Notes under the pieces: model-generated
The model's database searches: none
What the model was told of the DNA's origin: nothing
The model's input: only the letters and a program-made list of their open reading frames with translations
Part shown: positions 1 to 5,818 of the stretch, one piece after another
How the letters are laid out: every line of letters begins with the position of its first letter
Position numbering within the stretch: the stretch's first letter is position 1
From: Silvanigrellaceae bacterium
GTDB lineage: Bacteria > Bdellovibrionota > Oligoflexia > Silvanigrellales > Silvanigrellaceae
Length of the DNA: 7,609 bases
NCBI GenBank assembly: GCA_947475135.1
Contig: CANJMU010000029.1
Coordinates: forward strand, 1-7,609
Direction: 5' to 3'
Program-made: the position numbers and the translations under genes

Positions 1-263
1 CCGCTGATAGTTTCTAGACATCCCTGCAGCCCTCTGATGTCCAAAAAAGTTGGTCTTCTTGCTCCTAAATCGTAAAAACTGAGTTTTCCGTCAGGTATAG
101 TTCTGTGACCTGCTTCGATGGCACACCTTTGACAAACAAAACCACGATCTGGAATAAATCCTGAAACAGGGCCATAAGGTTCTGGTAAAGCTGGAACTAA
201 AATAAGAATTTTGCAAATTGCGCAAGGGACTGAACGTGGTTCCATCATTCTTCCACTCGACAT
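1..263 (-). CDS. Small four-cysteine (zinc-ribbon-like) protein, 3' end missing
   Basis: The reading frame opens with ATG at 263 and stays open for 87 codons to the left edge, so the C-terminus is missing. An AGAGGA ribosome binding site (271-276) lies 7 bases upstream of the ATG. I do not recognise the family. Two CxxC pairs are visible, PCAIC (C14, C17) and VCQRC (C44, C47), about 27 residues apart, the spacing of a zinc-ribbon or treble-clef metal site. Between them is a Pro/Gly-rich stretch with PEPYGPVSGF. A further Cys (C82) lies near the cut end. There is no signal peptide, so a cytoplasmic metal-binding protein is the plausible inference. It lies downstream of the flavoprotein gene on the same strand, 112 bases away, with a promoter-like sequence in the gap. 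It is a convincing gene because of the RBS, the long open frame and the ordered cysteines; its function is unknown. Confidence 0.7.
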   Translation of the reverse strand, partial: MSSGRMMEPRSVPCAICKILILVPALPEPYGPVSGFIPDRGFVCQRCAIEAGHRTIPDGKLSFYDLGARRPTFLDIRGLQGCLETIS

Positions 264-308
264 TTTACATTCCTCTTTTTTAATAAAAATATTCTTCTTT
301 TCGAACAT

Positions 309-338
309 TTTTTAAGATTTTTGAGAAAATTTTGTCAG
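309..338 (-). promoter_or_regulatory. Candidate sigma70-type promoter for the four-cysteine protein gene
   Basis: On the minus strand, CTGACA (333-338) and TTAAAA (310-315) are separated by 17 bases, and the ATG lies about 45 bases downstream at 263. The surroundings are very AT-rich, so chance matches are likely. No GC-rich hairpin followed by a T-run is visible in the 264-375 gap, so no intrinsic terminator for the preceding flavoprotein gene can be called here. Confidence 0.3.
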
Positions 339-375
339 AAGTTTGTATTTTTCAATTTATCAAAAGTGAATCAAC

Positions 376-1611
376 TTATATTTTCGAAGCCACATCTTTA
401 CCTGCAATCCACCCGCCAGTCCAGGCATTCTGAAAATTAAATCCACCTGTGATGCCATCAATATCTATGACTTCACCTGCAAAATACAAACCCGGCTGAA
501 TTTTGCTTTCCATCGTACGAAAGTCAATTTCTTCACGGGCAACTCCACCGGCAGTCACAAATTCATCTTTAAAAACACCTTTGCCCGTCATTTTTAATGG
601 AAATTGGGTCAATCGAGTTGCAAGTTCTTGGAAGTTTTTTTGGCTTGTTTCAACCAACAAATTTTCAGCGCTCAAGCCCGCTTCACGAAGCAATGCCTCC
701 CAGAATCTTTGTGTGCAACCAAAAGGATTTGCATTGATAATTTTTTTCTTTGGAAATTGTTTTTTGGAAGTTTCTAATTTCTGTAATGCTTCTTCTGTTT
801 TGAGTGGGAATTGCCAATTGATGCGAACAGTTGCTTGGTATCCACTGGCGTGTAATTCGCGTGCAGCAAATGCCGATAGTTTTAAAACAGCAGGACCACT
901 TAATCCCCAGTGAGTGATAAGACACGGCCCCTCTTGTACAAATTCTTTGTCACAGTTTTCAATTTTAAGATGGATGCGTACCATCGGAAAACTGACTCCG
1001 GGCAAACCTTCAAGCAAGGGGTCTTTGATCTCAAAAGTAAACAGAGAGGGAACAGGATCGACACAACGATGCCCCAAATCACGCGCAAGCTGCACCCCAT
1101 AAGGCATGCTTCCACTAGCGCACAAAAGATAACGTGATTTAAGAAATTCACCAGATTTTATTTTGATTTCAAATCCGTCAGCAACAGGTTTTATCTTTGT
1201 GACCAAACTGTTTTTTTGTAAAATGACACCAGAATTCCTTGCGGCTGCATCTAAACAATTGATAATTGTTTGGGAATTATCCGTGACAGGGAACATACGA
1301 CCATCATTTTCAATTTTTAATTCAACACCATGATCTGCAAACCAAGCAATGGTGTCTTTCGGCTGAAAACGATGAAATGCACCAATCAATTCTTTTTGAC
1401 CGCGCGGATAAGACGTCAATAATTTTTTGGTATCAAACTGATGATGAGTCACATTACAGCGGCCACCGCCTGATACTTTGACTTTTGTTAAGACACGGGC
1501 CGTGGCTTCTAAGATTAAAACACGGGCCCCAGGATGGGATTCGGCGCAGGCGATGGCTCCGAAATATCCGGCAGCTCCACCGCCAATGACAATTAAATCC
1601 AATTCATTCAT
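376..1611 (-). CDS. HI0933/BaiN (YhiN)-family FAD-dependent NAD(P)/FAD oxidoreductase
   Basis: A 411-residue flavoprotein of the HI0933 family (YhiN, RdsA, BaiN relatives), which is usually about 390-420 residues. The N-terminus is a Rossmann FAD-binding fold with DLIVIGGGAAG (residues 5-15) and an acidic E35 at the end of the second strand. Then come the family hallmark SGGGRCNVTH (47-56), ENDGRMFP (101-108), CASGS (164-168) and THWGLSGPAVL (233-243). The C-terminal FAD/active-site block starts with TAGGV (353-357) and PGLYFAGEV (373-381) and continues through DGITGGFNFQNAWTGG. All key motifs are intact. I chose the ATG at 1611: it gives the usual family N-terminus and has a GGAG site (1620-1623) 8 bases upstream. 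An in-frame ATG at 1629 would add six residues. Substrates of most members are unknown. BaiN from gut Clostridium reduces bile-acid intermediates, but that role should not be transferred here. There is no signal peptide; the protein is cytoplasmic. Confidence 0.93.
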   Translation of the reverse strand: MNELDLIVIGGGAAGYFGAIACAESHPGARVLILEATARVLTKVKVSGGGRCNVTHHQFDTKKLLTSYPRGQKELIGAFHRFQPKDTIAWFADHGVELKIENDGRMFPVTDNSQTIINCLDAAARNSGVILQKNSLVTKIKPVADGFEIKIKSGEFLKSRYLLCASGSMPYGVQLARDLGHRCVDPVPSLFTFEIKDPLLEGLPGVSFPMVRIHLKIENCDKEFVQEGPCLITHWGLSGPAVLKLSAFAARELHASGYQATVRINWQFPLKTEEALQKLETSKKQFPKKKIINANPFGCTQRFWEALLREAGLSAENLLVETSQKNFQELATRLTQFPLKMTGKGVFKDEFVTAGGVAREEIDFRTMESKIQPGLYFAGEVIDIDGITGGFNFQNAWTGGWIAGKDVASKI

Positions 1612-1619
1612 TATGAAAA

Positions 1620-1623
1620 CTCC
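1620..1623 (-). promoter_or_regulatory. Ribosome binding site that favours the 1611 start of the flavoprotein
   Basis: GGAG on the minus strand sits 8 bases before the ATG at 1611. The competing upstream ATG at 1629 has AAGGA only 4 bases away, which is tight. Spacing and family alignment both favour 1611. Confidence 0.6.
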
Positions 1624-1639
1624 AAGCATTCTATCCTTG

Positions 1640-1683
1640 TTTTAAAAAATTTTTTTAATTTGGATAAAAAATATTTTTTAAAA
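1640..1683. repeat. AT-only inverted repeat in the flavoprotein leader
   Basis: The arms TTTTAAAAAAT (1640-1650) and ATTTTTTAAAA (1673-1683) are exact reverse complements, separated by 22 bases. Each arm is also nearly self-complementary. With no G or C in the stem it is not a classical intrinsic terminator for the pirin gene that ends at 1729. It could be curved A-tract DNA, a weak leader hairpin or low-complexity chance. Confidence 0.4.
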
Positions 1684-1691
1684 ACATCTCT

Positions 1692-1720
1692 CTCATAATT
1701 GTTTCTAATTATTTTGTCAT
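1692..1720 (-). promoter_or_regulatory. Candidate promoter for the flavoprotein gene, with an AT dyad in the spacer
   Basis: On the minus strand, ATGACA (1715-1720) and TATGAG (1692-1697) are 17 bases apart, giving a leader of roughly 75 bases. A perfect 6-base inverted repeat, ATAATT (1695-1700) and AATTAT (1707-1712), falls in the spacer and touches the -10. The match quality is moderate and the region is AT-rich. Confidence 0.3.
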
Positions 1721-1728
1721 GAAAAAAT

Positions 1729-2427
1729 TTAAGGAAGATCGAAAACTAAAAACTCACATTTAAAATCTTTTGTTGAAAATAAAATGATTTCAGATTTAGA
1801 ACAAGCAAAACCATCCCCTTGCTCAAGAAAAATAGTTTCATTGATTTTTAAATTTCCATGAACAATTTGTATCCAATAATGCCGTTGTTTATTTATCTTA
1901 TAGTCAAAAATTTCATTATGATTTAATATTCCTCTATAAATATTAACATCTTGCTTTATTTGAAGAGAATTTTTTTCTCCATTTTGAGAAACAACAAGAG
2001 TCATTTTTTCACTTGAAATTGAAAAATCTTTTTGTTGATAAGTAGGCTTTTCATCTTTGACAGAGGGTTCAATCCAAATTTGCAATAAGTGAAGAATTTC
2101 AGAATTCAAAGGATTCGATTCACTGTGCTGAATTCCAATTCCAGCACTCATCAATTGCACTTCACCTGGTTTAATAATTGAACCATTTCCTAGGCTATCT
2201 TTATGCTGTAATTGCCCCGATATGACATAAGTTACAATTTCCATATTTTTGTGTGGATGCGTTGGAAATCCTTGAGAAGGCTCAACCTTATCTTCATTCA
2301 TAACACGTAATTTTCTAAATCCCATATAATGCGAGTCATAATATTCTGCAAATGAAAATGTGTGTTTTGCATGCAACCATCCATGTTCACCAGTACCTCT
2401 ATTGGCACTTTTCCGAATTTGATTCAT
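1729..2427 (-). CDS. Pirin family protein, YhhW-like (putative quercetin 2,3-dioxygenase)
   Basis: A 232-residue bicupin close to E. coli YhhW in length and in motifs throughout. The N-terminal cupin carries RGTGEHGWL, HTFSFAEYYD and MGFRKLRV, followed by the metal site THPHK, with H57 and H59. H101 and E103 in IQHSE complete the usual three-His one-Glu iron site. The C-terminal cupin includes VHGNLKINE and ends in VFDLP, also typical. The ATG at 2427 has an AAGGA site (2435-2439) 7 bases upstream and puts the metal ligands at the YhhW numbering. The TTG one codon upstream is an unlikely start. E. coli YhhW opens flavonols such as quercetin in vitro; the natural substrate is unknown, and redox or stress roles are proposed for the family. 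No signal peptide is seen; cytoplasmic. It is transcribed divergently from the dppD-like gene and is more AT-rich than the flavoprotein. Confidence 0.95.
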   Translation of the reverse strand: MNQIRKSANRGTGEHGWLHAKHTFSFAEYYDSHYMGFRKLRVMNEDKVEPSQGFPTHPHKNMEIVTYVISGQLQHKDSLGNGSIIKPGEVQLMSAGIGIQHSESNPLNSEILHLLQIWIEPSVKDEKPTYQQKDFSISSEKMTLVVSQNGEKNSLQIKQDVNIYRGILNHNEIFDYKINKQRHYWIQIVHGNLKINETIFLEQGDGFACSKSEIILFSTKDFKCEFLVFDLP

Positions 2428-2473
2428 CAAAAATTCCTTTTTTCATTTCTTACAAATGCTACCTTGTTTCGAC

Positions 2474-2502
2474 ATTTAATGAGCATTCCTAAGTCATTTC
2501 AA
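2474..2502 (-). promoter_or_regulatory. Candidate sigma70-type promoter for the pirin gene
   Basis: On the minus strand, TTGAAA (2497-2502) and TTAAAT (2474-2479) are separated by 17 bases, which gives a leader of about 40 bases before the ATG at 2427. The -35 matches five of six consensus positions and the -10 four of six. Confidence 0.4.
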
Positions 2503-2506
2503 AATA

Positions 2507-2533
2507 TTGTTCCAAACGCCAAATTTGCAACAA
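2507..2533. promoter_or_regulatory. Imperfect dyad between divergent promoters, candidate operator
   Basis: The arms TTGTTCCAAA (2507-2516) and TTTGCAACAA (2524-2533) are reverse complements at nine of ten positions, separated by 7 bases. The right arm overlaps the proposed dppD -35, and the left arm starts 5 bases beyond the proposed pirin -35. This suits a dimeric repressor or activator acting on one or both genes. No regulator gene is nearby, so the binding protein is unknown. Confidence 0.35.
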
Positions 2534-2553
2534 CGAAACACATCACGTATCCT
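2525..2553 (+). promoter_or_regulatory. Candidate promoter for the dppD-dppF operon
   Basis: TTGCAA (2525-2530) and TATCCT (2548-2553) are separated by 17 bases, each matching four of six consensus positions. The transcript would begin near 2560 and leave a leader of about 36 bases. This is the only spaced pair I found upstream of the ATG at 2596. Confidence 0.3.
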
Positions 2554-2595
2554 AAGGAAACAGATTCGATTTTAAGTTTGATCTTGGGTGTCATT

Positions 2596-3591
2596 ATGAA
2601 TGCTTTCGCAAAAACTGAAAACGTCCTAGAAGTCAAAAATTTAATCACCGCTTTTTCCGACGGAAAAAAAGATATTCCAATTATTGATGATATTTCATTT
2701 CATGTGTCAAAAGGAAAAACTTTGGGGCTTGTTGGGGAATCTGGCTGCGGAAAAAGCATGACAGGTTTGTCTTTGTTGCAATTAATTCCAAAACCACCGT
2801 GTTACTTTAAGGGTGGAAATATCTTTTTTAACAATCAGGATTTATTAAAATTTACAGAAAAACAAATGCAAAAAATTCGTGGCGCAAAAATTTCTATGAT
2901 CTTTCAAGATCCCATGACCAGCCTGAATCCCGTTTTAACGATTGGCGATCAAATCAGCGAAGTTTTTTTAACTCACAATAAAGTCACAAAAAAAGAGGCT
3001 CAAGAACTTTCCATTTCTATGCTCGAAAAAGTGAAAATTTCCGATTGCAAAAAAAGATTTTATGAATATCCGCATCAGCTGAGTGGGGGAATGCGCCAAC
3101 GCATTATGATTGCCATGAGTTTGGCCTGCAAACCCGAATTACTCATCGCAGACGAGCCTACAACGGCACTGGACGTCACAATCCAAGCTCAAATTTTAAG
3201 CTTGATGAACCAACTACAAAGTGAACGTCAAATGGCCATGATTTTCATCACTCACGATCTTGGCGTTGTGGCTCAAATTTGTGATGAAGTTGCTGTGATG
3301 TACGCTGGTAAAATTGTCGAAATTTCTAGCGCAAAAGATCTATTTGCCGATCCGTGGCATCCTTATACATTAGGTCTTTTAGAATCTATCCCAAAAATGG
3401 GTCAAAATTTAAAACGTTTGAAAACAATTCCTGGAATTGTTCCTAAATATCAAAATTTACCGAAGGGGTGTCGCTTTCAAGAAAGATGTCCCTTTGTTTT
3501 TGATAAATGCCGGGAAGTCGAACCAGAATTGCTTCCCGCAAAATCACACACAGATTCTGAAAGAAAAGTCGCCTGCTTTTTAAAGCAATAA
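2596..3591 (+). CDS. dppD: DppD/OppD-like peptide ABC importer ATP-binding protein
   Basis: A 331-residue cytoplasmic ATPase subunit of a type I peptide/nickel importer. In order: Walker A GESGCGKS (47-54), Q-loop Q104 in [11 protein letters not shown], signature LSGGMRQR (162-169), Walker B LLIADEPT (182-189) with catalytic E187, and H-loop H220 in FITHD. The C-terminal oligopeptide-transporter extension has cysteines C292, C298, C305 and C327, the pattern that in some DppD-type proteins binds a 4Fe-4S cluster. MTSLNP and LSGGMRQR fit the DppD/OppD rather than the DppF/OppF subunit. The open frame extends upstream to 2362, but that part overlaps the pirin start and promoter region. ATG 2596 gives the normal family N-terminus (NVLEVKNL) and length; its ribosome site is weak (GGG at 2586-2588). 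It pairs with the next gene as a heterodimer. Peptide versus nickel or other specificity cannot be decided without the binding protein. Confidence 0.95.
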   Translation: MNAFAKTENVLEVKNLITAFSDGKKDIPIIDDISFHVSKGKTLGLVGESGCGKSMTGLSLLQLIPKPPCYFKGGNIFFNNQDLLKFTEKQMQKIRGAKISMIFQDPMTSLNPVLTIGDQISEVFLTHNKVTKKEAQELSISMLEKVKISDCKKRFYEYPHQLSGGMRQRIMIAMSLACKPELLIADEPTTALDVTIQAQILSLMNQLQSERQMAMIFITHDLGVVAQICDEVAVMYAGKIVEISSAKDLFADPWHPYTLGLLESIPKMGQNLKRLKTIPGIVPKYQNLPKGCRFQERCPFVFDKCREVEPELLPAKSHTDSERKVACFLKQ

Positions 3592-3600
3592 GGATATTTC

Positions 3601-4587
3601 ATGAATAACAAGGAAACTCTTCTCGAAATTCAAAATTTAAAAAAATATTTTCCCATTCATGGCGGAATTTTTTCAAAAAAAATTGGTGACGTTTATGCTG
3701 TAGATGATGTCACCTTACAATTAAAAAAAGGTGAAACCTTAGGAATTGTAGGTGAATCTGGTTGTGGGAAAAGCACTTTGGGTAAAACAATTATCAAATT
3801 ATATGAGCCTGATTCTGGAAAAATTTTGTTTCAGAATGAGGATATCACCAATTACAATCACTCCAAAATGAGAAAACTAAGACAAAATATTCAAATTATT
3901 TTTCAAGATCCTTTTTCTAGTTTAAATCCTCGCATGACAATTCAAGAAATATTAAGCGAGCCTTTTGATATTCATAAAATTTTTAAAAATAAAAAGGAAA
4001 AAGATCAGGAACTCAAAAAATTAGTTTCCGAAGTCGGTCTGAGTGAAGACGCATTGTTACGTTATCCGCATGAATTTAGCGGTGGTCAACGTCAACGCAT
4101 TGGGATTGCGCGGGCTATTGCGCTCAAGCCAAAATTAATTGTGTGTGACGAACCCGTCAGTGCTTTAGATGTTTCGATTCAAAGCCAGATTTTGAATTTG
4201 TTAATGGATTTAAGAGATAAATATCATTTAAGTTATATTTTTATTGCACATGACCTTGCGGTTGTAGAACATATTAGCGATCATGTGGCTGTCATGTATT
4301 TAGGTCAAATTGTTGAGTACACAACAAAGAAACAGTTATTTCAAAATCCAAAACATCCTTACACAAAAGCTTTGTTAGAAAGTATTCCTAGTCTTGAAAA
4401 AATCGGGAAAAAAGACCTTCAAGTTTTATCTGGTGAAATACCAAGCCCCAGCAACCCACCAAAGGGTTGTCGATTTCACACGCGGTGTCCCATTGCGATC
4501 GATCGGTGTCACTCCGAAGTCCCCCAATTGTTACCTAAAACAAATCAAGGAGAAAAACATTTGGTTCGGTGTTTACTTGTTGAGTAA
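3601..4587 (+). CDS. dppF: DppF/OppF-like peptide ABC importer ATP-binding protein
   Basis: A 328-residue second ATPase of the same importer. It has Walker A GESGCGKS (51-58), Q102 in IFQDPFSSLNPR, signature FSGGQRQR (159-166), Walker B LIVCDEPV (179-186) with E184, and H217 in FIAHD. Its C-terminal extension again has four cysteines, C290, C296, C303 and C324. The N-terminal LKKYFPI stretch and the PFSSLNPR and GGQRQR motifs mark it as the DppF/OppF partner. The start is secure: an AAGGA site at 3590-3594 overlaps the dppD stop codon and lies 6 bases before the ATG, so the pair should be translationally coupled. It ends in tandem TAA codons (4585-4590). The last 15 bases overlap the 3' end of the convergent beta-lactamase gene. 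All catalytic motifs are intact, so it should be active if suitable permeases exist elsewhere. Confidence 0.95.
   Translation: MNNKETLLEIQNLKKYFPIHGGIFSKKIGDVYAVDDVTLQLKKGETLGIVGESGCGKSTLGKTIIKLYEPDSGKILFQNEDITNYNHSKMRKLRQNIQIIFQDPFSSLNPRMTIQEILSEPFDIHKIFKNKKEKDQELKKLVSEVGLSEDALLRYPHEFSGGQRQRIGIARAIALKPKLIVCDEPVSALDVSIQSQILNLLMDLRDKYHLSYIFIAHDLAVVEHISDHVAVMYLGQIVEYTTKKQLFQNPKHPYTKALLESIPSLEKIGKKDLQVLSGEIPSPSNPPKGCRFHTRCPIAIDRCHSEVPQLLPKTNQGEKHLVRCLLVE
4573..4587. other. 3' overlap of convergent dppF and beta-lactamase genes
   Basis: The minus-strand stop (TAA, complement of 4573-4575) lies inside the last codons of dppF, whose stop is 4585-4587, so 15 bases code on both strands. No GC-rich hairpin with a T-run is visible on either side. 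The two transcripts probably read into each other as antisense RNA. Confidence 0.85.
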
Positions 4588-5760
4588 TAAAATATTCCGA
4601 CCCAATTGAATTCTTTCGTCACCAATCACCTTGTTTAAAAGAATCACAATTCCTCTCTTTTGATCTGGAATATAGGCCATATAGCTTGACATTCCATATC
4701 CAGAACCTGTTTTATCGATAAATATTTTATTTTTTGAAAAAGACTTATAAGGAATAATTTTTTTATTTTGAGCAAAAAGAGGATTGCCATTGCCATTGCC
4801 ATTGCCATTGCCATCATAATTTATAAATAAAGAATCACCTCCATTTGTAACGTTTTTTAATTCTGAAATGATATGTGCTTGCCACGCCAATTGCTCGCAA
4901 TCTTTTTTGTTTTCAAAACAATATTGATTCTCATGAACGATAGAAATGGCTTTGGACAGATTTGTGTTTTTCAAAGTCGATGGATTCATTTGAGCATTTA
5001 AATATTTGGACATATCTGCAATTGTCGATTTTAAGGCCCCAGCAGCAAACATCAGGCCAACTTCTTTGCGATAAGGGACAATCGTATTATTTTTATCGTG
5101 GCCCATTGTTAAATATTTTTCTTTTTCCATAGGTAAATTTAAATAAGTCGAATTCATATTCAAGGGATTTAAAATTTTATTTTTTAATAAATTTTCATAA
5201 TTTTGAGTATAGATTTTTTGCAAAACATAACCCATCAACCCTATCCCAATATTTGAATATTGATAGGCAGTTCCTGGTAATCTGTTGGGAACCCATTGAT
5301 TAAGATCTTTGATAAACTCTTCGTAGGTTTTTGGCGAAGGATCAAAATCAAATGGCAAAGAGGACACGTGTCCAAGCAATTCTCGCGCTGTTATTTTCTG
5401 AAAAGCGGAGGATTTTTTTAATTCCGAAAAATTTCGAGAAATAGAATCGTCTAAATTTAATTTTCCTTCAACAGAAGCCACTGCAGATAAACTTGCTGTG
5501 AATGTTTTTGTAAAAGAAGCGATTGTGTAAATGGTGTCGCTTGTTACCTTAATTTTTTCTGTTTCATTCGCAGAGCCATAATTGAACAGAAGTGTTTTGT
5601 CCTGATTGAGAACAGCAATAGACATTCCAGGAACTTTATTTTGTGACATAAAATTTTGAGCTAAATCATCTATTTTTTTATTTTGATTTGGGACAGCATA
5701 AGATTTCATTTGCGCTAAGGTAACAAATAAAAAACATGTGAATTTTTGAAATGAATTCAT
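4573..5760 (-). CDS. Class C (AmpC-like) serine beta-lactamase, secreted
   Basis: A 395-residue protein with an N-terminal signal peptide (hydrophobic residues about 8-17, likely cleavage after SYA near residue 22) for periplasmic export. The serine-hydrolase triad of motifs is complete: S82-F-T-K85 (nucleophile and lysine), Y168-S-N170 in PGTAYQYSNIGIGLMG, and K350-T-G352. The C-terminal part (GYGMSSYMAYIPDQKRGIV, then LLNK and ERIQ) follows the AmpC pattern of a FIPEK-like stretch before GIVMLANK. This makes class C beta-lactamase more likely than a D-Ala-D-Ala carboxypeptidase or esterase of the same superfamily, though the latter is not excluded. Oddities are a GN-GN-GN-GN-GN tract (residues 317-326) coded by a microsatellite, and a C281/C288 pair that could form a disulfide. 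AGGAG (5772-5776) lies 10-11 bases before the ATG. It follows the fusion sensor gene by 58 bases on the same strand. Confidence 0.87.
   Translation of the reverse strand: MNSFQKFTCFLFVTLAQMKSYAVPNQNKKIDDLAQNFMSQNKVPGMSIAVLNQDKTLLFNYGSANETEKIKVTSDTIYTIASFTKTFTASLSAVASVEGKLNLDDSISRNFSELKKSSAFQKITARELLGHVSSLPFDFDPSPKTYEEFIKDLNQWVPNRLPGTAYQYSNIGIGLMGYVLQKIYTQNYENLLKNKILNPLNMNSTYLNLPMEKEKYLTMGHDKNNTIVPYRKEVGLMFAAGALKSTIADMSKYLNAQMNPSTLKNTNLSKAISIVHENQYCFENKKDCEQLAWQAHIISELKNVTNGGDSLFINYDGNGNGNGNGNPLFAQNKKIIPYKSFSKNKIFIDKTGSGYGMSSYMAYIPDQKRGIVILLNKVIGDERIQLGRNILLLNK
4783..4812. repeat. Hexanucleotide microsatellite, five units of ATTGCC
   Basis: Five perfect ATTGCC units (GGCAAT on the coding strand) lie inside the beta-lactamase gene and encode five Gly-Asn dipeptides. 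The unit is a multiple of three, so gain or loss of copies by slippage would keep the reading frame and only lengthen or shorten a flexible loop. Confidence 0.95.
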
Positions 5761-5770
5761 AAATTGAGAT

Positions 5771-5776
5771 CTCCTT
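5771..5776 (-). promoter_or_regulatory. Ribosome binding site of the beta-lactamase gene
   Basis: AAGGAG on the minus strand lies 10 bases before the ATG at 5760. Its 3' part overlaps an 8-base palindrome, GAGATCTC (5766-5773). The 58-base gap between the two genes (5761-5818) shows no convincing promoter and no TACA/TGTA dyad of the BlaI/MecI type, which favours co-transcription with the sensor gene. Confidence 0.6.
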
Positions 5777-5818
5777 GTTGATTTTGAATTGGTTTATTGT
5801 CTTGGATGCGTTCTGTTT

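Noticed and set aside
503..1137. Plus-strand open frames within the flavoprotein gene
   Set aside because: They lie opposite a strongly conserved complete gene, have no good RBS and show no recognisable domain, so they are shadows.
2428..2430. TTG start for the pirin one codon upstream of the ATG
   Set aside because: The ATG at 2427 has better RBS spacing and reproduces YhhW length and metal-ligand numbering.
2444..2458. Short inverted repeat CATTT/AAATG in the pirin leader
   Set aside because: Five-base AT-rich arms in this composition are expected by chance and no T-run or known regulator site accompanies them.
2362..2595. A 78-codon N-terminal extension of the dppD frame
   Set aside because: It overlaps the pirin start codon and both promoter candidates, has no family resemblance, and the normal DppD N-terminus begins at 2596.
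4608..4642. Possible terminator with complementary ATTCTTT and AAAGAAT after dppF
   Set aside because: The stem is weak and AT-rich, the loop exceeds 15 bases, and the segment lies inside the convergent coding region.
5751..5760. 10-base palindrome ATGAATTCAT at the beta-lactamase start codon
   Set aside because: It arises from the first codons (Met-Asn-Ser) and is too short to be called an operator without conservation data.
5761..5818. BlaI/MecI-type operator or AmpR-type binding site between sensor and beta-lactamase
   Set aside because: I looked for TACA/TGTA-type dyads and a separate promoter in the gap and found neither; control most likely acts upstream of the window's right edge.
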